DNA from: an uncultured Halomonas sp.
Lineage (GTDB): Bacteria; Pseudomonadota; Gammaproteobacteria; Pseudomonadales; Halomonadaceae
Assembly: GCF_947490095.1 (NCBI RefSeq)
Contig: NZ_CANLFS010000017.1
Coordinates: 1-64,000, forward strand
Length of the DNA: 64,000 nt
Direction: 5' to 3'
The notes under the pieces are model-generated. The model was not told the origin of the DNA and did no database searches. It saw only the letters and a list, made by a program, of their open reading frames with translations. The stretch's first letter is position 1; each line of letters opens with the position of its first letter. This document shows positions 24,394 to 36,246 of this stretch, in pieces. A program made the position numbers and the translations under genes.

Positions 24394-25587
24394 TCAGAAT
24401 GTATCCGTGCCGAAACGCGCCAGCTGCATCTCCCGCAACCGGCTGAGGGTGCGCCGGAAGGGAAAGGCCAGATGCCCATGGGGATAGAGCGACTCCATGG
24501 ACACCGCCGCCTCCAGATACAGCGGCGTGCGCCTGTCGTAGCACTCATCGACCAGGGCGATAAAGCGTCGCACGCCGTCATCCCGGCGGGACAGCGGTGG
24601 CAGTTCCCGATCCCCCGCCACCACTCGAGCGACGCCATCCTCGGTTCCCCGGGCAATGCCACCCATCGGGCGGGCATCGCTCAGGCAAGGCACCCCCTCC
24701 AGCAGGATATGCTCGAAACGGTCGACCAGGGTGATGAAGTCCAGCGCCGCCAGGGGCTGTTCGCAGAGCGCGGTGTAGTCGCACCACACCACCGACTCGC
24801 TGCGCCCAAGTACCGCGATGGCACGGTGGCCAAGTTCGATGGGAGCCTGGGTGGTCGCCTGGCCGTCGCAGAGCCTTGCAAAGACATCGGGCATGGCCCG
24901 GTTGCCACTATCGGCCGCCACGACCCAGTACCGCTGATGGCGACGCCCCGGATGCAGGCGATGGTCCTGCCCTTCGCCGAGGTCGATGGCATGCATCTCT
25001 CGCTCCATGGCGGCAATGGCCGGCAGAAAGCGTTCGCGATTGAAGCCGTCGGCATAGAGTTGATGAGGCGCCTGATTCGAGGTGCAGACCAGCACGACCC
25101 CCTGCTCGAAGAGCGCGGTCAGCAGTCCGCCCAGCAGCATGGCATCGGCGATGTCGTTGACGAACAGTTCATCGAGGCAGAGCACCCGCACTTCGGCGGC
25201 CAGCTCTCGGGCCAGGGCGAGCAGGGGATTCGGCGTGCCGCCGAGCTGAAACTGGCGACGATGCACCCAGCGCATGAAGTGATGGAAGTGCTGGCGCCGG
25301 GCCGGTACCCGAAGGCCATGGTGGAAGGCATCCATCAACCAGGTCTTGCCGCGCCCCACCGGCCCCCATAGATAGACGCCCGTCGCCGGTTTGCCCTGCG
25401 CCACGCCGGGCCCATGCAAGGCGTCATAGCACGCCTCGAGGGCCTCGGCGGCGAATCGCTGGGAGGCATCGGCAACGAAGCCGTGATGCGCCAGGGCCTG
25501 GTGGTAGGCGGCCAGCGGCGAGATCGCCCCGGTCGGAGGGCGGGACGGCGCGCCACTCGATGCCTCGGGTCTCTTCTGTCGCGTCAC
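24394..25587 (-). CDS. zapE: ZapE/AFG1-like ATPase
   Basis: 397 residues, GTG start with GGAAGGGG directly upstream. Walker [13 protein letters not shown] near residue 75, Walker [12 protein letters not shown], sensor [20 protein letters not shown] and a C-terminal [19 protein letters not shown] typical of AFG1-type ATPases. In E. coli ZapE associates with the division ring; AFG1 in mitochondria aids protein quality control. Its GTGA start overlaps the astB stop, so it is translated with the arginine-catabolic genes, in the position where astE is usual. Confidence 0.92.
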   Translation of the reverse strand: MTRQKRPEASSGAPSRPPTGAISPLAAYHQALAHHGFVADASQRFAAEALEACYDALHGPGVAQGKPATGVYLWGPVGRGKTWLMDAFHHGLRVPARRQHFHHFMRWVHRRQFQLGGTPNPLLALARELAAEVRVLCLDELFVNDIADAMLLGGLLTALFEQGVVLVCTSNQAPHQLYADGFNRERFLPAIAAMEREMHAIDLGEGQDHRLHPGRRHQRYWVVAADSGNRAMPDVFARLCDGQATTQAPIELGHRAIAVLGRSESVVWCDYTALCEQPLAALDFITLVDRFEHILLEGVPCLSDARPMGGIARGTEDGVARVVAGDRELPPLSRRDDGVRRFIALVDECYDRRTPLYLEAAVSMESLYPHGHLAFPFRRTLSRLREMQLARFGTDTF

Positions 25588-26972
25588 GCCCCTTCCCGCT
25601 GAAAGGCGTAGACGCTGCCGATGCCCAGCAGCCGGCTCAGCTCGTCCAGGGCGGTCAGTGACTCCCTGACCAGCGCCGGGTCAGCGAGGTCCTCGGGCAC
25701 GAGGCGGTCACGGTAGTGGCGCTGCACCCACCCGACAAGCTCGCCGTACAAGGCGTCGTCGAGCAGCACGCGCCCGGAGAGCGCGGCACGCTCCTCGGCC
25801 GCCAGCACCATCCGCAGGCGCAGGCAGGCGGGGCCTCCACCGTTGCGCATGCTCTGCTTCACGTCCTTGACCACCACCTCGCCGATGGGATTGGCCCCGG
25901 CCAGCAGATGGTCCTGCAGGGTTCGCCAGACCCTCTCGTTCTCCTGGCACTCCCCGGGCACCACCAGGGTCATGGAGCCATCGGCATTGGTCAGCAGCTG
26001 AGAGTTGAAGAGATACGACCCTACGGCATCCTCGAGACTCAACGCCTCGCTGGGCACGCGCACCGGAATCAACGGGGTGCTCATGCGCTCGCGCAAGGCC
26101 TCCAGGGTGCCCTCTTCGTCCAGAAAGGCCATCTCGTGGTAGAGCAACACAGGGCCGTTGCCCACCGCGATGACGTCGTTATGGAAGACCCCGGCATCGA
26201 TGGCCCCGGGGTGCTGCTGGGCGAATACCGTCTGCGACTCGGCCAGGCCATGCTGACGCGCCACCGCCTGGCTCGCCTCCAGGGTCTGACGCGCCGGGAA
26301 GCGACGCGGTGCCGGGCTCTCTTCGGTGCCCCAGCCGAAGGCCTCACGCCCGTAGACATAGAGGTGCACCCCGGCATCGCCGTGCTCGCCGGCCAGGCGC
26401 GTATGGTTGGCCGCCCCCTCATCCGAGAAGGCGGGAGTGGCGGGGAGCACCGGGTGATGGACGAAGTGTTCCCGAGAGCGGAAGATCGCCGCCAGTACCC
26501 GGCCGGTGGTAGCGGGCTCGAGAAAGCGGTGAAAGCTCGACTGCAGGTTGGCCGGGGTGAAGTGGACGCGGCCATCGGGGGCATCCCGGCTGGGCGTCAC
26601 GGTGGCGGCATTGGCGGTCCACATGCTCGCCGCGGAGCACACCGCACGCAGCACCTGCGGCGCCTCGCCGGCGGCTCGCGCCAGCACCCGCTCGTCACTG
26701 CCGGTAAAGCCCAGCGTTCTCAGGGCCCCGAGGTCCGGGCGCTGCTGCGGCGGCAGCACGCCCTGGGGATAGCCGGCGTCCATCAGCGCCTTCATCTTGG
26801 CTAGCCCCTGCAGGGCCCCCTCCCGGGGGTTGGCCTCCAGCCCCCCATGACGCATCGATGCCACATTGCCCAGCGCCAGGCCGGCATAGTTGTGGGTGGG
26901 GCCCACCAGGCCGTCGAAGTTGACCTCACGATAGTCGGTGAGGCCCGCCCCACTCTTCAGGCTCTCGCTCAC
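25584..26972 (-). CDS. astB: N-succinylarginine dihydrolase
   Basis: 462 residues. Hydrolyses N2-succinylarginine to succinylornithine, CO2 and ammonia, second step of the AST pathway. GTG at 26972 overlaps the astD stop. Clear family text: [72 protein letters not shown] and [19 protein letters not shown], the last holding the active-site Cys. Full length for the family. Confidence 0.96.
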   Translation of the reverse strand: MSESLKSGAGLTDYREVNFDGLVGPTHNYAGLALGNVASMRHGGLEANPREGALQGLAKMKALMDAGYPQGVLPPQQRPDLGALRTLGFTGSDERVLARAAGEAPQVLRAVCSAASMWTANAATVTPSRDAPDGRVHFTPANLQSSFHRFLEPATTGRVLAAIFRSREHFVHHPVLPATPAFSDEGAANHTRLAGEHGDAGVHLYVYGREAFGWGTEESPAPRRFPARQTLEASQAVARQHGLAESQTVFAQQHPGAIDAGVFHNDVIAVGNGPVLLYHEMAFLDEEGTLEALRERMSTPLIPVRVPSEALSLEDAVGSYLFNSQLLTNADGSMTLVVPGECQENERVWRTLQDHLLAGANPIGEVVVKDVKQSMRNGGGPACLRLRMVLAAEERAALSGRVLLDDALYGELVGWVQRHYRDRLVPEDLADPALVRESLTALDELSRLLGIGSVYAFQREGA

Positions 26973-28438
26973 AGGCTCACCCCCGGCGGCAGCTGGTCGG
27001 GCAGGTGCAGGTCTTCGCTCTCCATGGAGGCCACCGGATAGGCGCAATAGTCCGCCGCATAGTAGGCGCTGGGACGATGGTTGCCGCTCTCCCCTACTCC
27101 GCCAAAGGGGGCATCCCCGGAGGCGCCGGTGGTCTGGCGATTCCAGTTGACGATGCCCGCCCGAATACGCAACAGGAAGTCATCCCAGTCGGCGCGCGCG
27201 CCACCGATCAGCCCGGCGGAGAGCCCGTACCGGGTGGCATTGGCCAATGCCACCGCCTCATCCCAGGAGCGGTAACGATGAACTCGCAACAGCGGCCCGA
27301 AGTGCTCCTCGTCGGGCACCTCCAGGCCGGTGACATCGATCAGCGCCGGGCTGAGCAGGCTGGTGCCCTCCTCGAGGCGCTCCATGCGCGCCAGCACCGT
27401 ACCGCCTCGGGCCTCCAGGGCCTCCTGGGCCGCCAGCAGGCCATCGGCGGCGGCCACGCTGACCAGGCCGCCGTAGAAGGGCGCCGGTTCGCTGAAGGGG
27501 GCCGCCACCCGCAGCCGCGAGATGGCATCCACCAGCGCCTCGATGAGACGGCCGCCCACCTCACCCTCCGGCACGATCAGGCGTCGTGCACAGGTGCAGC
27601 GCTGGCCACCGGAGAGAAAGGCCGACTGCAGGATGGTCAGCACCGCCGCGTCCTGGTCCGGCACGTCCTTGATCACCAGCGGGTTATTGCCGCCCAGCTC
27701 CAGCGCCAGGATCTTGTCCAGCTGACCGGCGAACTGACGGTGCAGGATACCGCCCACCTTGGCGCTGCCGGTAAACAGCAGGCCATCGATGTCGGGATGC
27801 GCGGCCAGGGCCTGGCCGGTCTCGGCCCCGCCCTGCACCAGGTTGATCACCCCGGCCGGGAGACCCGCCTCCCGCCAGCACTGCAGGGTCAGATCGGCGG
27901 TGAGCGGCGATTGCTCGCTGGGCTTGAACACCACGCTGTTGCCGGCCAACAGCGCCGGCACCATGTGGCCGTTGGGCAGATGCCCCGGGAAGTTATAGGG
28001 CCCGAAGACCGCCATCACCCCATGAGGCCGATGACGCAGCACGGCGCGTGCCTCTCCGACATCACGCTCGCGCTCTCCGGTACGCTCCTGACAGGCGCGC
28101 AGCGAGATCGCCACCTTGCCGATCATGGCGCCGACCTCGGTGCGCGCCTCCCACAATGGCTTGCCGGTCTCATGGGCAATGGCCGAGGCCAGGTCCTCGC
28201 GGTGGGTCTCGAGGGTCTCGCGAAAGCGTTCCACCAGTGCCTGGCGTTCGGCGAAGGACGTGCGGGCCCAGGTCGGGAAGGCCTCACGGGCCGCCGCCAC
28301 CGCGGCGGTAACGTCATCGGCACCGGCACTGCCCCCTTGCCATAGCCGTTCGCCGGTAACCCCGTCGTGCTTGGTGAAGGGCTCAGCGGCCCCCGCTTGC
28401 CAGCGGTCACCGATCAGCAGCGCCTGTGTCGGCTTCAT
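26969..28438 (-). CDS. astD: Succinylglutamate-semialdehyde dehydrogenase
   Basis: 489 residues. NAD-dependent oxidation of N-succinylglutamate semialdehyde to succinylglutamate, fourth AST step. Aldehyde dehydrogenase signatures: [45 protein letters not shown], catalytic [12 protein letters not shown] (Glu) and [16 protein letters not shown] (Cys). The [10 protein letters not shown] stretch is specific to AstD/AruD. ATGA overlaps with both upstream and downstream genes. Confidence 0.96.
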   Translation of the reverse strand: MKPTQALLIGDRWQAGAAEPFTKHDGVTGERLWQGGSAGADDVTAAVAAAREAFPTWARTSFAERQALVERFRETLETHREDLASAIAHETGKPLWEARTEVGAMIGKVAISLRACQERTGERERDVGEARAVLRHRPHGVMAVFGPYNFPGHLPNGHMVPALLAGNSVVFKPSEQSPLTADLTLQCWREAGLPAGVINLVQGGAETGQALAAHPDIDGLLFTGSAKVGGILHRQFAGQLDKILALELGGNNPLVIKDVPDQDAAVLTILQSAFLSGGQRCTCARRLIVPEGEVGGRLIEALVDAISRLRVAAPFSEPAPFYGGLVSVAAADGLLAAQEALEARGGTVLARMERLEEGTSLLSPALIDVTGLEVPDEEHFGPLLRVHRYRSWDEAVALANATRYGLSAGLIGGARADWDDFLLRIRAGIVNWNRQTTGASGDAPFGGVGESGNHRPSAYYAADYCAYPVASMESEDLHLPDQLPPGVSL

Positions 28439-29484
28439 GATGCTTCCTCCTCGGTATCCAGAATGCGCAGACTGGCGCCCGCCGTCACCTCGAGGCGGGC
28501 CGCCTCGTCGGGGGTTAAACGCAGGGTGCCATCTGCATCGGGCCCGCGGCCCACCCAGGCGGCTCGGAAGTGAGCCATCTGGGTCGTCGCGGCCAGCCAG
28601 CGCGGCCGCTCGTGCGACTCGTCCAGGGCCGGGTCGATCACCGTCGAGCAGCGTCGCGACAGGCGTACCCCCCGCACGTCATCGATATAGGCCTCCACGG
28701 TGGGGCCGCCGTCGAAGATGTCGATATAGCCTTCCCAGCGCAGCCCCTCCTTCTTGAGCATGGCCAGGGCCGGGCGCGTCTGTTCATGAACCTGACCGAT
28801 GCAGGCCCGCGCCTCCTCGGAGAGGAACGGCGTGTAGATCGGGTACTTGGGCATCAGCTCGCCGATAAAGCTTTTCTGGCCCAGCCCGGTCAGGCGGTCG
28901 GCCTCATCGAAGTCCATGGGAAAGAAATGGCTACCCAGGCAGAACCAGAAGGGGCTCTTGCCCTGCGCGTCGAAGACACCACGCATTTCCGCCAGCACCT
29001 TCTCCGGGAAGCGATCGCGAAACTCCGCCATGAACAGCCAGCGCACCATGGAGAGCAGCGCCCCGTTGCGCTCGGTGCGCCGGTCGCCGCCCCGGTAGGC
29101 GGGACGCAGGAACAGCGAGGCCACTTCGGCATCGCCGGTATGGTCCGAGCACAGAAACAGGGTATCGATGGTGCGATGCAGGTCGAGCTGCACCGATGAG
29201 TGAGCCAGGGTCCCGAGGCGATAGTGATAGAAGGGCACCTCGCGCCCCACCTCGCCCTCGATGGCACAACAGCCCGCCAGCTGGCCACTGACCTCATCCT
29301 CGAGCACGAAGAAGTAGTTGCGACGCTCGAGTGGCGTGCGCTCCAGGAAGGTTTCCTGGGTGGCGGCGATCTTGGCGGCCAGGAAGTCACGGTTGTCGGG
29401 CAGCGAAGTAAAGCCGACGCCGGTCTCCCGGGCCAGGGCCTGCAGCTCTTCCAGGTCACCCTCGGCCATGGGTCGAATACGCAT
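28435..29484 (-). CDS. astA: Arginine N-succinyltransferase, second (AruG-type) subunit
   Basis: 349 residues. Transfers succinyl from succinyl-CoA to arginine, first AST step. [60 protein letters not shown] and [17 protein letters not shown] are AstA hallmarks. Its ATG overlaps the stop of the preceding subunit gene (TAATG). In Pseudomonas the two subunits are AruF and AruG; position suggests this is the AruG equivalent. Confidence 0.95.
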   Translation of the reverse strand: MRIRPMAEGDLEELQALARETGVGFTSLPDNRDFLAAKIAATQETFLERTPLERRNYFFVLEDEVSGQLAGCCAIEGEVGREVPFYHYRLGTLAHSSVQLDLHRTIDTLFLCSDHTGDAEVASLFLRPAYRGGDRRTERNGALLSMVRWLFMAEFRDRFPEKVLAEMRGVFDAQGKSPFWFCLGSHFFPMDFDEADRLTGLGQKSFIGELMPKYPIYTPFLSEEARACIGQVHEQTRPALAMLKKEGLRWEGYIDIFDGGPTVEAYIDDVRGVRLSRRCSTVIDPALDESHERPRWLAATTQMAHFRAAWVGRGPDADGTLRLTPDEAARLEVTAGASLRILDTEEEAS

Positions 29485-30572
29485 TACAGCTCCCCCTCGT
29501 CATAGCCCGGGTCATGTGCCTCGCCACCGCCACCGTCTTCCCCGGGCAGCGCGAGGGGTGCCGCCAGCACCGCACGTCCCTCCTCCACGCCCAGCACCGC
29601 CGCATGCTCCGGCGAGAGCATCAGCTGGCCGGTGGGCGACAGCGCATAACGCGCCACCACACAGCGGAAGTCGGCCAGGCGCTGGTTGGCGATCATGGCC
29701 GGTTCGGCGTCGGGAAGGGTATGGGCGGGGCGGATGCGCACCGGGTGCCAGGCGGCCCGGCGGACGCTCTGCAGACGCTCCCGCTCGGCCTTGATCACCG
29801 GCCCGGCATCGAAGATATCGACATGGCGCGAGCGCTGGAATCCCTCGGCCAGCATCTCCGCCAGGGCGGGCTCGTGGTCCGGATGCTCGCGGCCAATGGC
29901 GGCACGCGCCTGGGGCGTGAGCAGCGGCAGGTAGAGCGGGAACTGCGGCATCACCTCGGCGATAAAGCTCTTCGAGCGCACTCCGGCCAGGGTGTTGATC
30001 TCCTCGAAGTCACGCATGAAGAAGTGGCGCCCCACGCTGTTCCAGAACGGCGACTCCCCGTCAGCGTCCAGAAAGCCCGGGAAGGCCATCGCCAACAGCG
30101 TGGCGAATCGCTCGGGATACTGGGCGATCAGCATCAGGCGGGCGCGGCGCAACAGGCTCTCGCCGCCGGTGCCGCGGTAGTGCGGTAACAGCGAGTACGC
30201 ACAGAGCAGGCTCGCCTCGGAGGCCTCATGGGACAGCGCCAGGGTCTGGACCTCGCGACGCACATTGAGCTGCTGGGAGGCGTGTATCAGCGTTTCCTGG
30301 CGGTAGGTGTAATAGGCATCCTGTGCGCCGGCCTGGGCCCGCACCGTGGCGGTGCCCACCACCTCGCCGCGGGCCAGGTCCTCGAGCACGAAGGTGTAGT
30401 GCTCGTCGCCGGGACACTCCACCGTCGCGGCGAAGGCCTGGCGCGAACGCGCGATGCGCTCCTCGAGCCGGTCACGATGGGCCGGCAGATTGGTAAGGCG
30501 CGGCACGGCCACCCCGGCCAGTCGCTCCAGGGCGGGCAGGTCGGCCGGCGCCACAGGACGCACGACGAGCAT
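29484..30572 (-). CDS. astA: Arginine N-succinyltransferase, first (AruF-type) subunit
   Basis: 362 residues from ATG 30572, with GGAGAGG 6-8 nt upstream. Paralogue of the next gene: MLVVRPVAPADLPALERLAG, YYTYRQETLIHASQQLNVRR, PFWNSVGRHFFMRDFEEINT and RHVDIFDAGPVIKAERERL. The C-terminus is extended by an acidic, Gly-rich tail (GEDGGGGEAHDPGYDEG). Corresponds to AruF of Pseudomonas, which forms a heteromer with AruG. Confidence 0.94.
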   Translation of the reverse strand: MLVVRPVAPADLPALERLAGVAVPRLTNLPAHRDRLEERIARSRQAFAATVECPGDEHYTFVLEDLARGEVVGTATVRAQAGAQDAYYTYRQETLIHASQQLNVRREVQTLALSHEASEASLLCAYSLLPHYRGTGGESLLRRARLMLIAQYPERFATLLAMAFPGFLDADGESPFWNSVGRHFFMRDFEEINTLAGVRSKSFIAEVMPQFPLYLPLLTPQARAAIGREHPDHEPALAEMLAEGFQRSRHVDIFDAGPVIKAERERLQSVRRAAWHPVRIRPAHTLPDAEPAMIANQRLADFRCVVARYALSPTGQLMLSPEHAAVLGVEEGRAVLAAPLALPGEDGGGGEAHDPGYDEGEL

Positions 30573-30592
30573 GGCGGCCTCTCCCCTCTCGC

Positions 30593-32174
<1,582 letters not shown>

Positions 32175-34130
32175 TTAAAAAACATAGTTGGCGCCCAGCC
32201 GGATATCGCGGCCCGGCTCCATCACGCTGCTGCCGCTGCTGAGCAGGAAGCTGCTGTGATCGCTGTATTGCTTGTCGAACACATTGTTCACCGCCAGCGT
32301 CAGCGTCAGGTTCTCATTGGCTGCCGGCGTCCACTGCGCGCGGATGTCGTGGGTCACGTATCCCGGCTTTTCCTCGTCTCCTTCCGCGACGCGCTCCAGG
32401 CGCTCCACCGCATTGAGGGTATACCCCAGGGTGATATCGCGGTTCGGCAAGCGGTACTGGTGATCCCAGGTCCACTTGTCGCCGGTAGAGGCACCGATGC
32501 CCATCTCATCGCCCAGCGGGTTGCCTTCGCTGTTCTTCATGACGGTCTTGGCGTAGCCCAGGCGAGTGTCATAGCCACCCACCCCCCAGTCAAGGCTGGC
32601 CTCATAGCCACGGCTCTCGACTTCGCCATCCAGGTTGTAGAGCACGGCGGGATCGCTGCGGCGATCATAGGCCTGATAGTTCTCGATATCGGTATCGAAG
32701 CCGGTCAGCGCGAAGCCGAGGCGGTCGCCCTGGGTCAGCGCATCCCGCTGGTGCCAGTCGAGGCCGATCTCGCGCTGACGGGAACGCTCGGGCTCGAGGC
32801 CATCCGCGATGGTCACGTCGTCGCCGATCAGGATGACTTCACGCGCCTTGGCGCCGCGCACGGCCTCTCCATAGCCGGCATGCAGGGTGAGGTTGTCGGT
32901 GGCGTCCACACTCAGCCGCGCGTTGGGCGAGACCTCGCTGCCACTGACGCTGTCTGCTTGGCCGTACTCGGTCTTGTAGTCGTCCAGGCGCGCGCCGACG
33001 GATAGCTCCCAGGCGCCGAGGCTCATGCGATTCTGGACGTAGGCGCCCAGATTGCGCGAGGTATCTTCATCGTTGGGCCCAGCCGATGCCCCTTCGTTGG
33101 TGCGGCGAGTTTCCTGTTCGTAATAGTCCATCCCCGCCGTCAGCCGGTGGGACACCGGCCCCGTGTCGAGATGGAAGGTATTGCGAACATCACCGCCAAT
33201 ATCCGTGGAGCGGCTCTCGCTGCCACTTTCGACGCGATCCAGCTCCTGGGTCGTGTGATACAGGGTGGCCCGGGTATCGATCAGCTCATTGCTCGGATGC
33301 CAGGCATGGTTGAGCGTAAAGGTCTCGCGCTCCATCTCCTGGTAGGTCGCCTCCTGGCTGCTGAAACTCGGCATATGGGGGCGCGTGAAGTAGCTACCAT
33401 GATCCGTGGTGCGCTCGGCACTCAATCGCAGATCCTGGTCGTTGACGTCCAGCAGGGACATCTTGAGCAGGTAACCCCGCTGTTGACCGGCCGTTTGCGG
33501 CTGTACGTCATCATCGCCGGCCTCATAGTCATCGCTGTTGCGGCCACTGACATACCCCAGCAGCCCCAGGTTCTCGCCCAGACGACCATAGACGGCGGTA
33601 GTGCCGCTGAAAGCGTCCGCCGCGCTTTCGGTACCGACGGAAACCCGTGCGCCCAGATCCTGGCCGGGCTTGAGAAGGTCCTGAGCGTCCTTGGTCTCGA
33701 AGCGCACACTGCCCCCCAGCGCCCCCGGGCCATCATCGGCCGTCGCCGGTCCCGTATCCACTTCGGCACGCTTGAGCAGGGCCGGGTCGATGGTCAGGCG
33801 ACCCGTGTGATGGAACAGATAGCCTCCCTGGCGGGCACCATCCACCGTGACGTTCAAGTTGGTGTCTTCCAGGCCCCTTACGTATACCTTCTGCCCGATG
33901 GCAACGCCCCCACCCACATCGACGCTTGGCTCGCCACGAAAGAGGTCTTCCAGATCGCGTGCCTGGCGCTGCGCGATGTCCTGGTCGGTAATGACCACAT
34001 CATCTCCGAGACGCTCTCCGGTAACGACGACCGTATCGAGCTCATTGGCCATGACCTGATTCGCAAGCCCCAGCGACATGGCGCTGGCCGTCAGCATTGC
34101 CGCTTTCAATGGATGTAGACGAGGATTCAC
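32175..34130 (-). CDS. TonB-dependent outer-membrane receptor
   Basis: 651 residues; GTG at 34130 chosen for AAGGAG 6 nt upstream. Signal peptide (AAMLTASAMSLGLANQVMA), a TonB box-like ELDTVVVTGER, plug domain with DLEDLFRGEPSVDVGGG, VYVRGLEDTNLNVTVDGARQ and ALGGSVRFETKD, then a 22-strand barrel ending VNNVFDKQYSDHSSF and terminal NYVF. Takes up an iron complex (heme or siderophore). A Fur-like site lies upstream, supporting iron repression; ligand not decidable. Confidence 0.93.
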   Translation of the reverse strand: MNPRLHPLKAAMLTASAMSLGLANQVMANELDTVVVTGERLGDDVVITDQDIAQRQARDLEDLFRGEPSVDVGGGVAIGQKVYVRGLEDTNLNVTVDGARQGGYLFHHTGRLTIDPALLKRAEVDTGPATADDGPGALGGSVRFETKDAQDLLKPGQDLGARVSVGTESAADAFSGTTAVYGRLGENLGLLGYVSGRNSDDYEAGDDDVQPQTAGQQRGYLLKMSLLDVNDQDLRLSAERTTDHGSYFTRPHMPSFSSQEATYQEMERETFTLNHAWHPSNELIDTRATLYHTTQELDRVESGSESRSTDIGGDVRNTFHLDTGPVSHRLTAGMDYYEQETRRTNEGASAGPNDEDTSRNLGAYVQNRMSLGAWELSVGARLDDYKTEYGQADSVSGSEVSPNARLSVDATDNLTLHAGYGEAVRGAKAREVILIGDDVTIADGLEPERSRQREIGLDWHQRDALTQGDRLGFALTGFDTDIENYQAYDRRSDPAVLYNLDGEVESRGYEASLDWGVGGYDTRLGYAKTVMKNSEGNPLGDEMGIGASTGDKWTWDHQYRLPNRDITLGYTLNAVERLERVAEGDEEKPGYVTHDIRAQWTPAANENLTLTLAVNNVFDKQYSDHSSFLLSSGSSVMEPGRDIRLGANYVF

Positions 34131-34171
34131 ACAGGGCTCCTTAAGCAATGATTATCGAATTCATTACTTTA

Positions 34172-34186
34172 TGATAATAATTCTTA
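34172..34186 (-). promoter_or_regulatory. Fur box upstream of the TonB receptor
   Basis: TGATAAT-A-ATTCTTA matches the 7-1-7 Fur motif TGATAAT-N-ATTATCA at 12 of 14 positions. A second, weaker overlapping candidate (TGATTATCGAATTCATTA, about 34149-34166) lies between it and the gene. The position, 42-56 bp before the start, is right for iron-dependent repression. Confidence 0.75.
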
Positions 34187-34327
34187 CTCAAAACATGCAA
34201 CTTTTTTTGTATGCCCTGTGTCACCCCTGGCGCCGCTCCGGAACTTCCGTACCCCTCGATGGTCGCCTTCCCAGGTGGGCATGCCAGGCGCATGATGCGC
34301 TACAGACAGGCGACGGGAGTCAGGACG

Positions 34328-34945
34328 ATGTTCAATAACACCGGCTGGAATCGGCTGCGCTACAACTTCTATGCGCCGGCCTACGATCTGGTGGCCGAGC
34401 GCGCCTTTCGCGGGGCGCGCCGCCGAGCCGTGGAACAGGTGATCTGGCGGCCCGGCATGCGGGCGCTGCTGGTCGGCGCGGGCACCGGGCTGGACCTGCC
34501 CTTCCTGCCCCGGGACGTCGAACTGCATGCCAGCGACCTGTCACCGGCCATGGTCAGACGCCTGGAGCATCGCGCCGAGGCGCTGGGCATGGACGTACAG
34601 GCCCGGGTGATGGACGCCGAATGCCTCGACTATCCCGACGATCATTTCGACGTGGTGGTGATGCACCTGATCCTGGCGGTGATGCCCGACCCGGCCCAGG
34701 GCCTGGCCGAGGCCCGCCGGGTGCTGAAGGGAGACGGCCAGCTCTGCGTCATGGACAAGTTCCAGACCGATGACCATCCATCCGGCGCGGGCCGTCGAGC
34801 CCTCAATGCCCTGACCTCGGCCATCGCCACCGATATCACCCGACAGGCCCGCCCGCTGCTCGAGGCGCAGGGGTTCATCATCGAACAGGACACCCCGGTG
34901 ATGATGGGCTCGCTGATTCGCGCCCTGCTGGCAAGGCCAGGCTGA
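34328..34945 (+). CDS. Class I SAM-dependent methyltransferase
   Basis: 205 residues. SAM-binding motif I is ALLVGAGTGLDLPFL, followed by HASDLSPAMVRRLEHRA, MDAECLDYPDDHFDVVVMHL and the YrrM/UbiE-like LAEARRVLKGDGQLCVMDKF. The N-terminal FNNTGWNRLRYNFYAPAYDL is the usual start of UbiE/PmtA-like enzymes acting on lipids or quinones. Substrate unknown. AGGA precedes the ATG. Confidence 0.88.
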   Translation: MFNNTGWNRLRYNFYAPAYDLVAERAFRGARRRAVEQVIWRPGMRALLVGAGTGLDLPFLPRDVELHASDLSPAMVRRLEHRAEALGMDVQARVMDAECLDYPDDHFDVVVMHLILAVMPDPAQGLAEARRVLKGDGQLCVMDKFQTDDHPSGAGRRALNALTSAIATDITRQARPLLEAQGFIIEQDTPVMMGSLIRALLARPG

Positions 34946-35902
34946 TCAGCCCAGGCGCTCCTCGCGGGGCGTCAAGCCGAAGTGATTACGGTAGGCCGTG
35001 GAGAAATGCGCCGCCGAGGAAAAGCCGGTCTGCAGGGCGATCTCGCCCGCCGGTCGGTCGCTCTCGCGCAGCAGGCGCCGGGCACGCTTCAGGCGCAAAC
35101 TCATATAGTAGCGGCTGGGAACCGCACTCAGGTGTTTCTTGAACAGCCGCTCCAGCTGGCGCCGGGACACCCCCAGATGCTCTGCCAGCTCGTGGGTGGT
35201 CAGCGGCTCCTCGATATTGGCCTCCATCAGCGCCACGCCGTCGACCAGGCTCTGGGGCGCACCCGCCAATGGCGCCGAGGATTGAGGCTCGTCGGCCATG
35301 CGCACGCGCTCCAGCACGAAGTGGGCCGAGACCTTCTCGGCAAGCTCGCTGCCATGGTGGCTGGCAATCAGGGTCATCATCATGTCCATGGCCGCCGTAC
35401 CGCCGCCGCAGGTCAGGCGGTCGCGGTCGATCTCGAACAGCTGACGCGAGAGGCGAATCCCCGGGTGGGAAGCGGCCACCGCCTCGAAGCGGGGCCAGGG
35501 CACCGTGGCGCGATAGCCGTCGAGCAGGCCGGCACTGGCCAACAGCTCGGCGCCTCCCCCGATACCCGCCAGGACCTGACCCCGGGCGGCCAGCCGGCCA
35601 AGCCAGACGAGCAGTGCCGCCTCCGGCGATTCGCCCCAGGGGGCACAGACCAGCAGCAGATCGAGGGCGTCGTCATCGGCGATGGCCCGGTCCGGCGTCA
35701 GCACCTGATGAGAACCACTGGGAACCGGACGGTCGTCCAGCCCCAGGGTCACCAATGAATAGAGGGGCGTGCCGGCCAGCCGATTGGCCACCGCCAGCGG
35801 CTCGGTGGCACAGGCCTCGGCCAGCAGCGAGAACCCCGGCAATACCACCACGCCGACCCGACGCCGGGGTGAAGCGGTGATGGTGGCTGTCATATCGGGC
35901 AT
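34946..35902 (-). CDS. GlxA-type AraC regulator with DJ-1/PfpI-like domain
   Basis: 318 residues. The N-terminal ~190 residues form a glutamine-amidotransferase-like sensor (VGVVVLPGFSLLAEACATEP; AGIGGGAELLASAGLLDG, where the usual Cys is absent), followed by an AraC helix-turn-helix pair (TTHELAEHLGVSRRQLERLF; AGEIALQTGFSSAAHFSTAY). This subfamily includes ArgR, GbdR and CdhR of Pseudomonas, which sense arginine, glycine betaine or carnitine. It lies near the ast operon, so an ArgR-like role is possible but unproven. Confidence 0.88.
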   Translation of the reverse strand: MPDMTATITASPRRRVGVVVLPGFSLLAEACATEPLAVANRLAGTPLYSLVTLGLDDRPVPSGSHQVLTPDRAIADDDALDLLLVCAPWGESPEAALLVWLGRLAARGQVLAGIGGGAELLASAGLLDGYRATVPWPRFEAVAASHPGIRLSRQLFEIDRDRLTCGGGTAAMDMMMTLIASHHGSELAEKVSAHFVLERVRMADEPQSSAPLAGAPQSLVDGVALMEANIEEPLTTHELAEHLGVSRRQLERLFKKHLSAVPSRYYMSLRLKRARRLLRESDRPAGEIALQTGFSSAAHFSTAYRNHFGLTPREERLG

Positions 35903-35983
35903 GCGGGGCTCTCGGAACAGCAGGGCCGCCCATTGTAGCCAAAGCCCCGCCTCGGGACAGCCCTGGCTGTCGAACGCGCCGGG

Positions 35984-36193
35984 CTAGCCGCGTATCCCCA
36001 TCACCAGCAGGAAGCCAACCACGGCCACGGCCACCACAATGACCAGCGGCAGCATCCAGGACAGGCCCCGAGAGGGGTCACGCGCCTCGGGCTGGGTCTC
36101 GTCGGGCTCGGGGTTTGCGAAGTCCTCGGGCTCGTTCACTGCCTTGAGGTGCTGAAGTTCTTCGTCCGGGGTCTGGCTCTCGCGGGTATCCAT
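35984..36193 (-). CDS. Small single-pass membrane protein
   Basis: 69 residues with GGAGGG 5 nt before the ATG. The first ~45 residues are acidic and hydrophilic (EEDFANP-like, NPEPDETQPEARDPS), ending in one membrane helix, WMLPLVIVVAVAVVGFLLVM. I do not recognise the family. It lies 53 bp downstream... in the minus-strand direction after fabV, so it may be cotranscribed with it. Confidence 0.7.
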   Translation of the reverse strand: MDTRESQTPDEELQHLKAVNEPEDFANPEPDETQPEARDPSRGLSWMLPLVIVVAVAVVGFLLVMGIRG

Positions 36194-36246
36194 GGCACCC
36201 TCCGGGTCTGCGTGTGCATGCGCAGGACGCCGGGGGCGCCCTGCCC

